Source: BOKV01 sp041742235 (GTDB lineage Bacteria; Pseudomonadota; Alphaproteobacteria; Rhizobiales; Rhizobiaceae). From it: a DNA stretch of 20,234 nucleotides. Position numbers and translations under genes: made by a program. The stretch is taken from NCBI GenBank assembly GCA_041742235.1, contig JBGSJA010000146.1, forward strand, positions 1 to 20,234. Direction: 5' to 3'. Positions 1 to 7,743 of the stretch are shown piece by piece. The notes beneath the pieces were generated by a model. It searched no databases, was not told the origin of the DNA, and saw only the letters and a program-made list of their open reading frames with translations. The stretch's first letter is position 1, and every line of letters begins with the position of its first letter.

Positions 1-1
1 C

Positions 2-967
2 GTGCCCGCGCCGCGCAATGCGGCGTCGAATGCGCCGCCGGCGGGCGCTGAACTCGCCTTCGCCGAACCGCCTGCGACGCCTGTTGCCGACGCAACCGAA
101 ATTGCCGCCAATCCGGTTGCCCCTGCGCCCGATACGGCAACCACCTCGGCAGCGCTCAGCACCAGCAATGCGCCGGTGGACGAGGCAAGGTTGATGACGA
201 GCGCCCTGCCGCAGGGCGCGGCGGCCGACCTCAAACCCGTGAAGAAACCGGCATCACTATTCGAGTTCCTGAAGCAGCGTAAAGAGCAACGCGACGCCGA
301 GATGTGGGCGGCCGCGGATGCGGCAAGGCCATCGGTCCAGGCTAAAGCCCAGCCGTCTGCGCTGCCAACGGCCGAAGCCGGCGCGGCGCCGGGCGCGCAA
401 ACTGCCGCAGTTGCTGCAACGCCTGCTCCATCGGGAGCGGAAGCCGATGCATCGCAGGCGGATGTTCTTGCAGCGCGTAGCGCAGCCCCTGCCCTGCCCG
501 GGGTCCAGAGCAACAAGGAACTCTTCGGCATTACCGCCGAGGAGGAGGAAGAGGAATTCCTGCCCTTCGAAATTGCGTCAGCCGGGTCGATGGCGCGCAT
601 GTCGCCAATGGGCATCCTGACACAAACCGAAAAGGTGGAAGTCGGCTGCTTCGGCCCCGATCTGGTGAGCGTCATCAAGCGGATCGAGGCGCATTATCGC
701 AAGCCCGTGGTCGTGACTTCGGGCTACCGAAACCCCGGAGCCAACCGGCGTGCCGGCGGCGCCCGCCATTCGATGCACATGCAGTGTAAGGCGGCGGACA
801 TCCAGATCGAGGGCGTGTCCAAGTGGGATCTCGCCAAATACCTGCGATCGGTACAAGGGCGCGGCGGCGTGGGGACCTATTGCCGCACCAAGTCGGTGCA
901 TATCGACACCGGACCTGAACGCGACTGGCACTACCCATGCCGCAGGGCGAAGAAGAAGCGGGCCTGA
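2..967 (+). CDS. M15/YcbK-like peptidase domain protein, 5' partial
   Basis: The C-terminal third (about residues 208-312 of the visible part) is a peptidase M15_3/YcbK-like domain. This fold includes zinc D,D- or L,D-peptidases that trim peptidoglycan stem peptides in the periplasm. Visible landmarks are SGYRNP (240-245), the metal-site segment SMHMQCKAAD with H259 and D266, and VHIDTG with H300. Family members usually read SxHxxGxAxD; here the Gly is Cys262. The preceding ~200 residues are Ala/Pro-rich and low complexity, with a run of six Glu near 180-185, so they look like a flexible linker. The reading frame is open to the left edge. The GTG at position 2 may be an internal codon, and the true start with any signal peptide probably lies outside the window. 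The stop is TGA at 965-967. Domain assignment is fairly sure; the exact cleavage specificity cannot be read from sequence. Confidence 0.8.
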   Translation: MPAPRNAASNAPPAGAELAFAEPPATPVADATEIAANPVAPAPDTATTSAALSTSNAPVDEARLMTSALPQGAAADLKPVKKPASLFEFLKQRKEQRDAEMWAAADAARPSVQAKAQPSALPTAEAGAAPGAQTAAVAATPAPSGAEADASQADVLAARSAAPALPGVQSNKELFGITAEEEEEEFLPFEIASAGSMARMSPMGILTQTEKVEVGCFGPDLVSVIKRIEAHYRKPVVVTSGYRNPGANRRAGGARHSMHMQCKAADIQIEGVSKWDLAKYLRSVQGRGGVGTYCRTKSVHIDTGPERDWHYPCRRAKKKRA

Positions 968-1122
968 CCACAATGCGGCGCGCGTAATGGCGGATTTTGC
1001 CGCTTGCGCAGCGCTTTCGCAAATTGTTGGCTGCGTTCATTTTTCCGGTTGAAGCGCGCGGGGAACGTCTCTATAAACCGGCCACTCGCAGCGCCGGTAC
1101 CGGCGTCACGCGATACGGATCT

Positions 1123-1198
1123 GCGCCCTTCGTCTAGCGGTCCAGGACACCGCCCTTTCACGGCGGTAACACGGGTTCGAGTCCCGTAGGGCGTACCA
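1123..1198 (+). tRNA. tRNA-Glu (anticodon TTC)
   Basis: This is a full 76-nt cloverleaf with encoded CCA. The acceptor arm is GCGCCCT paired with AGGGCGT (first pair G-U), the discriminator base is A, and CCA is at 1196-1198. The anticodon stem is CCGCC/GGCGG around loop CTTTCAC, which gives anticodon TTC (glutamate). The T arm is ACGGG-TTCGAGT-CCCGT. A second glutamate tRNA with anticodon CTC, almost identical in sequence, lies at 19284-19358. Confidence 0.97.
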
Positions 1199-1306
1199 TT
1201 TCCCAAACATTTGCGGGCAACTGCCCCTCGGGGAATCGTCGCAGGCAATTGCTTGCATGGGCGCGTGACACCGCTATTGTCTGCGCTCGACAACGGGCGG
1301 GATAAA

Positions 1307-2062
1307 ATGCGGTTTTCTGCCAATCTCGGGTTCTTGTGGGCCGACCGGCCGCTGCCGGAGGCGATCGGCGCGGCGAAGGCCGCCGGCTTCGACGCGGTCG
1401 AATGCCATTGGCCCTACGAGACGCCGACCGGCGCGGTGAAGGCTGCGCTCGCGCAAACCGGCCTGCCCATGCTCGGCCTAAATACCAGGCGCGGCGATTT
1501 TGCCAGGGGTGAGATGGGCCTTGCCGCCCTGCCCGGCCGCGAGGCCGAGGTGCGCGCATCCATCGATGAGGCAATCGCCTACTCCAGGGCCATCGATGCG
1601 CGAAGCGTCCATGTGATGGCCGGCAATTCCAGCGGTCCGCGGGCGCGGGCGGCATTCCTCGCAAGCCTTGCCTATGCCTGCGATGCGGCGCCGGAGCTCA
1701 CCATCCTGATCGAGCCGCTGAACCCGTACAACGCGCCCGGCTATTTCCTGAACTCGACGGGACTTGCCGCCGACATCATCCGCGAGGCGGGCAGGCCCAA
1801 TCTCAAGCTGATGTTCGACTGCTACCACGTGCAGAGCATCGAGGGCGATGTGACGCGGCGCTTCGCGGCGCTGCTCCCGCTCATCGGCCATGTCCAGATC
1901 GCCGCCGTTCCCGATCGCGGCCGGCCGGACCATGGCGAGCTCGACTATGGTTACGTGCTTCAGCGCATCGCCGAACTCGGCTGGCGCGACCCCATCGGTG
2001 CGGAATACCTGCCCGGCCCGGATCGCGTTCCGGACATGGCGTGGATGAAGCGGTATCGTTGA
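1307..2062 (+). CDS. hyi: Hydroxypyruvate isomerase-family TIM-barrel protein
   Basis: The product is 251 aa, close to the usual 250-260 aa of the Hyi/OtnI group of the xylose-isomerase-like TIM barrel superfamily. These enzymes interconvert 2-hydroxy-3-oxo and 2-oxo-3-hydroxy acids, such as hydroxypyruvate and tartronate semialdehyde. The N-terminus MRFSANLGFL is typical. Likely metal and catalytic residues are E136 (LIEPLNP), D171 and H174 (MFDCYHVQ), H195/Q197 (GHVQIA), E211 and E233 (GAEYLPG). I chose the ATG at 1307 because the protein then begins at the conserved first strand; the open frame extends upstream to 1211 without a conserved sequence. The next gene starts 19 nt after the stop and encodes a dehydrogenase, so the pair resembles the hyi-glxR arrangement of glyoxylate/glycerate metabolism. 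The true substrate is uncertain and could be a 2-oxotetronate. Confidence 0.78.
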   Translation: MRFSANLGFLWADRPLPEAIGAAKAAGFDAVECHWPYETPTGAVKAALAQTGLPMLGLNTRRGDFARGEMGLAALPGREAEVRASIDEAIAYSRAIDARSVHVMAGNSSGPRARAAFLASLAYACDAAPELTILIEPLNPYNAPGYFLNSTGLAADIIREAGRPNLKLMFDCYHVQSIEGDVTRRFAALLPLIGHVQIAAVPDRGRPDHGELDYGYVLQRIAELGWRDPIGAEYLPGPDRVPDMAWMKRYR

Positions 2063-2081
2063 GCATAGCGGAGGAGAACAC

Positions 2082-3005
2082 ATGAGCGACAAACCTGTCA
2101 TCGGCTTCATCGGCCTTGGCTTCATGGGCCACGGGATGGCGAAGAACATCCGCAAGCACGGCTACGAACTATGGGTGAAGGGCCGCGCCAACCGCCAGCC
2201 TGTGGAAAGCCTCCTCTCCATGGGCGCGAAGGAGGCGGCAAGCCCGAGGGCGATGGCGCAGCACTGCGACATCATCCACATATGCCTGTCGAACTCGCCG
2301 CAGGTCGAGGCCATCATTCTTGGCGAGGACGGCATCCTCGCAGGTGCGCGGCCGGGTCTCATCGTCATCGACACGACAACCGCCGATCCCGGATCCACGC
2401 TGCGGCTGGCGCAAGCGCTGTCCGACAAGGGCGCGCACATGGTTGATGCGCCGCTGGGCCGCACGCCGAAGGAAGCCGAGGAAGGCACGCTCGATGCCAT
2501 GGTCGGCTGCGACAAAGCGCTGTTCGAGACGGTGAAGCCGGTGATCGAATGCTGGGCGGCTGCGTTCAACCGGATCGGGCCGGTCGGCAGCGGCCACAAG
2601 ATGAAGCTCCTGATGAACTTCATCTCCATGTCCTACGCATCACTCTATTCAGAGGTGCTGGTGCTCGGCGCCAAGGCCGGAATATCCCCGCAGACGGTTC
2701 GAAAGGTGATCAGCCCCAGCCGGCTCGGCAACGGCTTCTTCGAGACCTTCATGCGCTATGCGGTCGACCGCGACCGCGACGCGCACAAGTTCTCGATCAC
2801 GAACGCGGCCAAGGATTTGCGCTACGTCAACGCCATGGCGAGCGACGCCAATGTGATGAACATCATGGCGGGCGCGGCACGGCACTATTTCACCCATGCC
2901 GAAGCAACCGGCCATGGCGGCGACTACGTGCCGATGCTCAGCGATCTTGTCGGCGCGCTCAACGGCGTCGACATGGCCGAGGAAGTGAAGAAGGGCGCGA
3001 AGTAG
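2082..3005 (+). CDS. NAD(P)-dependent beta-hydroxyacid dehydrogenase (YihU/GlxR-like)
   Basis: This 307-aa protein is of the 3-hydroxyisobutyrate dehydrogenase family, which reduces small semialdehydes to hydroxyacids with NAD(P)H in the cytosol. The Rossmann motif GLGFMG is at 11-16. The substrate loop reads DAPLGRTPKEAEEGTL (122-137), and the catalytic Lys is K175 in GSGHKMKLLMN, with N179. Most tartronate-semialdehyde and hydroxyisobutyrate enzymes have SGG in the substrate loop. Here it is GRT, as in E. coli YihU, which reduces sulfolactaldehyde and succinate semialdehyde. GAGGAG at 2071-2076 is a good ribosome site for the ATG at 2082. It is co-directional with the isomerase gene 19 nt upstream and probably co-transcribed. 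Family is sure; the substrate (tartronate semialdehyde, another C3-C4 semialdehyde, or a sulfonated one) is open. Confidence 0.82.
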   Translation: MSDKPVIGFIGLGFMGHGMAKNIRKHGYELWVKGRANRQPVESLLSMGAKEAASPRAMAQHCDIIHICLSNSPQVEAIILGEDGILAGARPGLIVIDTTTADPGSTLRLAQALSDKGAHMVDAPLGRTPKEAEEGTLDAMVGCDKALFETVKPVIECWAAAFNRIGPVGSGHKMKLLMNFISMSYASLYSEVLVLGAKAGISPQTVRKVISPSRLGNGFFETFMRYAVDRDRDAHKFSITNAAKDLRYVNAMASDANVMNIMAGAARHYFTHAEATGHGGDYVPMLSDLVGALNGVDMAEEVKKGAK

Positions 3006-3006
3006 C

Positions 3007-3032
3007 TGACGCGGGCAATGCCGCTTGCGTCA
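3007..3032 (+). terminator. Hairpin after the isomerase-dehydrogenase pair
   Basis: TGACGC (3007-3012) and GCGTCA (3027-3032) form a 6-bp stem, and the intervening bases can add a few GC pairs. It lies immediately behind the dehydrogenase stop. No T run follows, so it may be a Rho-assisted end or a 3' stabiliser rather than an intrinsic terminator. Confidence 0.3.
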
Positions 3033-3229
3033 CGCCGCGTAATTCGTTCACAATCATTCATGTTGGGTGGCGGAGAATGGATCGATCTTCCCGGCTGCGA
3101 ATTGTGGCCGGGTAAGGAGCGTCTTCGGCAAATGCGGCTTGGAGAGGCTCGCAAACGCCCCGGTCTTGTCATGTGAATGCAATCAAGAACGTTCACTCAA
3201 GGCGGGTCCAACCATCGGGAGACACGACC
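3033..3229 (+). promoter_or_regulatory. Leader/promoter region of ugpBAEC
   Basis: This gap separates the dehydrogenase gene from ugpB. It holds an 8-bp perfect palindrome GAACGTTC (3187-3194) inside a wider imperfect repeat, GTGAA (3173-3177) with TTCAC (3192-3196), about 35 nt before the ugpB start. An operator is possible but no regulator gene is adjacent. The ribosome site GGGAGA (3217-3222) decides the ugpB start at 3230. I see no convincing Pho-box-like direct repeats or -35/-10 pair by eye. Confidence 0.35.
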
Positions 3230-4540
3230 ATGAAATTGCGCATCCTGCTTGCCGCGTCAGCGGCCCTCGCAACGGCCGTCTTCGCATTGCCCGCACAGGC
3301 GCAGACGGAAATCAGCTGGTGGCACGCCATGACCGGCGCGAACAACGAGGTGGTCGAGAAGATCGCCGCCGATTTCAACGCCACCCAGCAGCAATACAAG
3401 GTAACGCCCGTGTTCAAGGGCACCTATCCCGAGACGCTGAATGCCGGTATTGCCGCGTTCCGTGCCGGACAGGCGCCCGACATCATGCAGGTCTTCGACG
3501 TGGGCACGGGCGTAATGATGGCTGCCGAGGGCGCCGTCAAGCCGGTGGCCGACGCGCTGACGGACGCCGGCAAGACGTTCGACAAGAGCCAGTACCTGCC
3601 GGGTATCGTTGCCTATTATTCCAAGCCCGATGGAACGATGCTGTCGTTCCCGTTCAACTCGTCCTCGCCGATCCTCTACTACAACAAGGACATCTTCACG
3701 AAAGCTGGCCTCGACGCCGAAAACCCGCCCAAGACCTGGGACGAGGTGTTCGCCGCCGCCAAGAAGATCAAGGAAAGCGGCGCGGCTCCGTGCGGCTACA
3801 CATCCACATGGATGACCTGGATCCACCTCGAGAACTTCGCGGCCTGGAACAACGTGCCCTATGCCACCAATGAAAACGGCCTTGCCTCCAACGAGGTCGA
3901 ACTGCTGATCAACGCTCCGGTCTATGTCGAGCATTTCCAGAAGATCGCGGACCTGGCCAAGGACGGAACCTTCAAGTATGGCGGCCGCACATCGGAAGCG
4001 AAGCAGATCTTCCTCGCCGGTGAATGCGGCATCTTCACCGAATCCTCGGGCGGTCTCGGCGATATTGTCAAGTCGGGCATCAATTACGGCATCGGCCAGC
4101 TTCCATATGTCGCCGGCCAGGCCGGCGCGCCGCAGAACACGATCCCCGGTGGCGCGAGCCTTTGGGTGTTCGGCAACAAGTCCGACGAAGTCTACAAGGG
4201 CATAGCCGAGTTCTTCGATTATATCTCGAAGACCGAGGTGCAGACCGAGTTGCACCAGAAGTCGGGCTATCTTCCGGTGACCATGGCTGCCTACGAAGCC
4301 ACCAAGCAGTCCGGCTTCTATGATCAGAACCCCGGCCGCGAAGTACCGATCACGCAGATGATGGGCAAGGCCCCGACCGAGAACTCCAAGGGCGTGCGCC
4401 TCATCAACATGCCGCAAATCCGCGACATCCAGAACGAAGAAATCGAACGCATGCTGGCCGGCGAGCAGACCGCCCAGCAGGCGCTGGACAATGCGGTCGC
4501 CCGCGGCAATGAGGCGATCAAGCAGGCAATCGGCAACTGA
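3230..4540 (+). CDS. ugpB: sn-Glycerol-3-phosphate ABC transporter, periplasmic binding protein
   Basis: This 436-aa secreted solute-binding protein has a clear Sec signal (MKLRILLAASAALATAVFALPAQAQ) with cleavage after AQA or AQAQ. The mature part follows E. coli UgpB along its length: WWHAMTG at the start, FNSSSPILYYNKD, the CGYTSTWMTWIHLENFAAWN segment, APQNTIPGGASLWV, KSGYLPVT, NPG near 390, and the MPQIR and QQALDNAVARGN tail. UgpB binds glycerol-3-phosphate and glycerophosphodiesters in the periplasm and hands them to UgpAE. The ATG at 3230 is preceded by GGGAGA at proper spacing and starts directly at the signal peptide; upstream in-frame codons to 3173 are not needed. A strong hairpin follows the stop, as is common behind abundant binding-protein genes. 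Confidence 0.93.
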   Translation: MKLRILLAASAALATAVFALPAQAQTEISWWHAMTGANNEVVEKIAADFNATQQQYKVTPVFKGTYPETLNAGIAAFRAGQAPDIMQVFDVGTGVMMAAEGAVKPVADALTDAGKTFDKSQYLPGIVAYYSKPDGTMLSFPFNSSSPILYYNKDIFTKAGLDAENPPKTWDEVFAAAKKIKESGAAPCGYTSTWMTWIHLENFAAWNNVPYATNENGLASNEVELLINAPVYVEHFQKIADLAKDGTFKYGGRTSEAKQIFLAGECGIFTESSGGLGDIVKSGINYGIGQLPYVAGQAGAPQNTIPGGASLWVFGNKSDEVYKGIAEFFDYISKTEVQTELHQKSGYLPVTMAAYEATKQSGFYDQNPGREVPITQMMGKAPTENSKGVRLINMPQIRDIQNEEIERMLAGEQTAQQALDNAVARGNEAIKQAIGN

Positions 4541-4550
4541 TGCCGTTGCA

Positions 4551-4579
4551 GCCGCGCCGGGGAATGCCTCCGGCGCGGC
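4551..4579 (+). other. Stable hairpin between ugpB and ugpA
   Basis: GCCGCGCCGG (4551-4560) and CCGGCGCGGC (4570-4579) form a perfect 10-bp GC stem with a 9-nt loop, in the 55-nt gap between the binding-protein gene and the first permease gene. There is no T run. Such hairpins commonly protect the binding-protein mRNA or attenuate downstream transcription so that UgpB exceeds the membrane subunits. Confidence 0.6.
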
Positions 4580-4595
4580 CCGCATTCGCAAACCC

Positions 4596-5477
4596 ATGAA
4601 CCGCGCAATTTTCCCGCACCGATTTCTGCCCTATCTTTTGCTTGCCCCGCAGCTCGCAATCACGGCCATCTTTTTCTATTGGCCGGCGGTGCAGGCCCTG
4701 TGGCAATCGATGCTGCGGGAAGACCCGTTCGGATTGCGCTCGCAATTCATCGGCCTCGCCAATTTCCGGCGGGTGCTGACCGATCCGGCCTATCTCAATT
4801 CGATCGAGGTGACGGTCGTCTTTTCGGTGCTCACGGCATTCTTCTCCATGGCAATCGCCCTGGTTCTGGCGGTGCAGGCCGACAAGGTGGTTCGCGGCAA
4901 GACGATCTACCGGACCATCCTGATCTGGCCATATGCGGTTGCGGCGGCTATCGCGGGCATGCTGTGGCTGTTCCTGTTCAACCCGTCCTTCGGCACGCTC
5001 GCCTACCCACTGCGCCAGCTGGGCATCAACTGGGACCCGTTGCTCAATGGGCCGCACGCCATGACGCTGGTGATCATGGCGGCGTCATGGAAGCAGATCA
5101 GCTACAATTTCCTGTTCTTCGTGGCTGGTCTCCAGGCGATCCCGCGCACCCTCATCGAGGCGGCAGCCATCGACGGGGCGGGCAGCGTTCGCCGCTTCTG
5201 GACGATCGTTTTCCCGCTGCTGGCGCCGACCACTTTCTTCCTGCTGGTGGTCAACACTGTCTACGCGCTCTTCGACACGTTCGGCATCATCCATGCCGTC
5301 ACCGGCGGCGGGCCGGGCAAGTCGACCGAGACGCTCGTCTACAAGGTCTACAATGACGGGTTCGTCAATCTGCTCATGGGCTCGTCCGCCGCGCAATCGG
5401 TGATCCTGATGGTCATCGTGATATCGCTGACCGCGATACAATTCCGCTACATCGACCGGCGGGTGCATTATGGGTGA
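4596..5477 (+). CDS. ugpA: sn-Glycerol-3-phosphate ABC transporter permease UgpA
   Basis: This is a 293-aa inner-membrane permease of the MalF-type ABC importer family, the normal length for UgpA. Six hydrophobic segments are visible, roughly at 12-34, 71-95, 105-127, 155-178, 201-222 and 266-284. The cytoplasmic EAA loop, which contacts the ATPase, reads EAAAIDGAG at 188-196. The ATG at 4596 starts the protein at the typical cytosolic MNR...PYLLLAPQL sequence; the open frame continues upstream into the ugpB tail in another frame, so I discount it. ugpE begins 9 nt after the stop. Together with UgpE it forms the translocation pore for glycerol-3-phosphate and glycerophosphodiesters. Confidence 0.92.
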   Translation: MNRAIFPHRFLPYLLLAPQLAITAIFFYWPAVQALWQSMLREDPFGLRSQFIGLANFRRVLTDPAYLNSIEVTVVFSVLTAFFSMAIALVLAVQADKVVRGKTIYRTILIWPYAVAAAIAGMLWLFLFNPSFGTLAYPLRQLGINWDPLLNGPHAMTLVIMAASWKQISYNFLFFVAGLQAIPRTLIEAAAIDGAGSVRRFWTIVFPLLAPTTFFLLVVNTVYALFDTFGIIHAVTGGGPGKSTETLVYKVYNDGFVNLLMGSSAAQSVILMVIVISLTAIQFRYIDRRVHYG

Positions 5478-5486
5478 GGGCTCGGC

Positions 5487-6335
5487 ATGAATTCGGGAAG
5501 CCTCACCGGCCGTTTCGTCGCGCATCTCCTGCTGATCCTCGGCGCGATCATCATCGCCTTCCCGATCTATTTCGTCTTCGTCGCCTCGACGCACACGCTG
5601 CAGACCATATTGCGCCCTCCCCTGCCGCTTTTGCCGGGCGGGGAGTTCTTCAACAATTACGGCGAGGCGCTTTTCGGCGGCGTCGGCAGGATCGGCGGCG
5701 TCAGCGTCAGCACGCTGCTGTTCAACACCACCGTGATGGCGCTCGGGATCGCGACCGGCAAGATCATCATTTCGCTGATGTCGGCCTATGCGATCGTGTT
5801 CTTCCGCTTCCCGTTCCGCATGACGTTTTTCTGGATCATCTTCGTCACGCTCATGCTTCCGGTGGAGGTGCGCATCCTGCCAACCTACAAGGTGATGGTG
5901 GATCTGGGCCTGATCGACACTTACGCCGGGCTTATCCTGCCGCTCATTGCATCGGCGACAGCGACGCTGCTGTTCCGCCAGTTCTTCATGACCATACCGA
6001 ACGAACTGGTCGAAGCGGCGCGGGTAGACGGGGCCGGACCCTGGCGCTTCTTCAAGGATATCCTGCTGCCGCTCTCGGCAACGAATATCGCGGCGCTGTT
6101 CGTCATCCTCTTCATCTATGGCTGGACGCAATATTTGTGGCCGCTGCTGATGACGAATTCCAATTCGATGAACACCATCGTCATCGCCCTCAAGAAGATG
6201 ATCTCCTTTGCGGACGCGGACACGCCTTGGCACCTCGTGATGGTCACCTCGATGCTGGCGATCGTTCCGCCGATCCTCGTCATCGTCTTGATGCAGCGAT
6301 GGTTCGTTCGCGGCCTTGTGGAAAGCGAGAAGTGA
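5487..6335 (+). CDS. ugpE: sn-Glycerol-3-phosphate ABC transporter permease UgpE
   Basis: This is a 282-aa MalG-type permease and the partner of UgpA. The first membrane helix is at about 10-33. The core contains TLMLPVEVRILPTY (121-134), a fingerprint of UgpE, and the EAA loop VEAARVDGAG is at 175-184. The C-terminal PPILVIVLMQRWFVRGLVES is the usual last helix and tail. The start ATG at 5487 lies 9 nt after the ugpA stop and the stop TGA overlaps the ugpC ribosome region, with only 1 nt between ugpE and ugpC. Tight spacing implies translational coupling across the operon. Confidence 0.92.
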   Translation: MNSGSLTGRFVAHLLLILGAIIIAFPIYFVFVASTHTLQTILRPPLPLLPGGEFFNNYGEALFGGVGRIGGVSVSTLLFNTTVMALGIATGKIIISLMSAYAIVFFRFPFRMTFFWIIFVTLMLPVEVRILPTYKVMVDLGLIDTYAGLILPLIASATATLLFRQFFMTIPNELVEAARVDGAGPWRFFKDILLPLSATNIAALFVILFIYGWTQYLWPLLMTNSNSMNTIVIALKKMISFADADTPWHLVMVTSMLAIVPPILVIVLMQRWFVRGLVESEK

Positions 6336-6336
6336 A

Positions 6337-7425
6337 ATGGCGACGATATCGCTGAAGGACGTCCGCAAATCGTACGGCCGCACCGAGATCATCCATGGCG
6401 TTTCGCTGGATGTGGCCGACGGCGAGTTCATCGTCATCGTCGGCCCTTCGGGCTGCGGAAAATCGACGTTGCTGCGCATGGTTGCCGGTCTTGAGGAGAT
6501 TACCGCGGGAACCGTCGAGATCGGCGGTCGCGTCGTCAACGGGCTGGAGCCACGCGAGCGCAACATCGCCATGGTGTTCCAGAACTATGCGCTCTATCCG
6601 CACATGAGCGTGTTCGACAACATGGCGTACGGATTGAAGATCGCGGGCATGGCCCGGCAGGAAATCCGCGACCGGGTCGGCAAGGCGGCCGCCATGCTGG
6701 AACTGGACGAATTGCTGGACCGCAAGCCGCGCCAGCTGTCGGGCGGCCAACGTCAGCGCGTGGCGATGGGCCGGGCGCTGGTTCGCGATCCGGCCGCGTT
6801 TCTCTTCGACGAGCCGCTGTCGAACCTCGATGCCAAGCTGCGCGTCCAGATGCGGCTGGAGATCAAGCAATTGCAAAGGGCGGTAGGTACGACTTCGCTC
6901 TACGTGACCCATGACCAGGTGGAGGCCATGACGTTGGCCGACCGGCTGGTGGTGATGCGCGCCGGCGTCGCCGAACAGATCGACACGCCCATGAATGTGT
7001 ACCACCATCCCGATACCGTGTTCGTTGCAGGCTTCATCGGTTCGCCAGCGATGAACGTGATCGAGGCGGAAGCCACGGCGGAAGGCGGCGCGGTCAGGTT
7101 CAATGGCGGCGCGCAAGTTGTGCTGCCCGATGCGCGGCTGCCGGCGGACGGCAGGCCGATCCTTTTCGGCATCAGGCCCGAACATGTCGCGTTGGCGGAC
7201 GGCGAGGCGGACCTCGTCCTTCCGGTAGCGGCGGTGGAAACGCTTGGCGCCGATGCGCTGGCGCATTGCGTGGTCGAGTCAGGCGCGAGCGGGCGGCGAA
7301 ACGAGTTCGTCGTGCGGCTACCGGGCGCCACCCGCGTCTCGCCGGGCGACAAGCTACCGCTGGCGCTGGAAAAGGGGTCGATACATTTGTTTGATCGCGA
7401 GAGCGGAAAGAGGCTATCTGTCTGA
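6337..7425 (+). CDS. ugpC: sn-Glycerol-3-phosphate ABC transporter ATP-binding protein
   Basis: This is a 362-aa ATPase of the MalK/UgpC type that powers uptake from the cytosolic side. All motifs are intact: Walker A GPSGCGKST (36-44), Q-loop FQNYALYP (Q82), signature LSGGQRQR (134-141), Walker B FLFDEP (155-160), D-loop SNLD (162-165) and the switch His in THDQ (H192). The C-terminal ~110 residues are the TOBE/OB regulatory domain found in this subgroup, with FGIRPEHV at 287-294. I chose the ATG at 6337, one nucleotide after ugpE, because MATISLKDVRKSYG is the family N-terminus. It is the last gene of the operon; no ugpQ phosphodiesterase gene follows in this window. Confidence 0.93.
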   Translation: MATISLKDVRKSYGRTEIIHGVSLDVADGEFIVIVGPSGCGKSTLLRMVAGLEEITAGTVEIGGRVVNGLEPRERNIAMVFQNYALYPHMSVFDNMAYGLKIAGMARQEIRDRVGKAAAMLELDELLDRKPRQLSGGQRQRVAMGRALVRDPAAFLFDEPLSNLDAKLRVQMRLEIKQLQRAVGTTSLYVTHDQVEAMTLADRLVVMRAGVAEQIDTPMNVYHHPDTVFVAGFIGSPAMNVIEAEATAEGGAVRFNGGAQVVLPDARLPADGRPILFGIRPEHVALADGEADLVLPVAAVETLGADALAHCVVESGASGRRNEFVVRLPGATRVSPGDKLPLALEKGSIHLFDRESGKRLSV

Positions 7426-7435
7426 CTTGCGAAAA

Positions 7436-7458
7436 GGCCGGCTTTTGGCCGGCCCTTT
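7436..7458 (+). terminator. Terminator of the ugp operon
   Basis: GGCCGG (7436-7441) pairs with CCGGCC (7449-7454) around a 7-nt loop, flanked by AAAA upstream and CTTTC downstream. The hairpin starts 10 nt behind the ugpC stop. The T tract is short, so termination may be incomplete, but the position fits. Confidence 0.65.
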
Positions 7459-7475
7459 CATCGCAATGTGCGATT

Positions 7476-7739
7476 TCAGCTTCCTTGCTTCATCGTTGTG
7501 GCGCCGCGGAAATTGACCGGCGTTTGCGGTTCGATCTGCCCCTTCGGGAACTGCTTGTCGCACTGGTTGTGGCCGTTGTTGTTGCAGGCCGCGATCGCCT
7601 CGTCGCTCTTCTTCTTGTTGCACGCATTGGTGACCGCCGTGTAGCACTCGGCCCGGTTGGTCATGACTGCCTGCGCGGTGGAAAAACCGGCGAGCGTGGT
7701 TGCGCTGGTCAAGAGCGCCAATGCAAGAATGGCTTTCAT
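7476..7739 (-). CDS. Small secreted four-cysteine protein of unknown function
   Basis: I do not recognise this 87-aa protein. Residues 1-24 form a good Sec signal peptide ending near STAQA. The mature part is about 63 aa and polar, with four cysteines at 32, 40, 52 and 60, which gives the symmetrical spacing C-x7-C-x11-C-x7-C. That pattern suggests two antiparallel helices clamped by two disulfides (inference). A perfect AGGAGG lies 8 nt before the ATG at 7739, and in the mRNA it is base-paired in a strong hairpin (7744-7785). It stands alone on the minus strand behind the DUF6515-like gene, facing the end of the ugp operon. That it is a real gene is supported by the signal peptide, the ribosome site and the ordered cysteines. 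Confidence 0.75.
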   Translation of the reverse strand: MKAILALALLTSATTLAGFSTAQAVMTNRAECYTAVTNACNKKKSDEAIAACNNNGHNQCDKQFPKGQIEPQTPVNFRGATTMKQGS

Positions 7740-7743
7740 CGTA

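Noticed and set aside
3257..4597. A 446-codon open frame on the minus strand opposite ugpB.
   Set aside because: It is a shadow of ugpB codons, with no signal, domain or ribosome site.
5085..6572. A 495-codon open frame on the minus strand opposite ugpA, ugpE and ugpC.
   Set aside because: It has Arg/Asp/His-biased composition typical of antisense frames in GC-rich DNA, no domain, and overlaps three well-supported genes.
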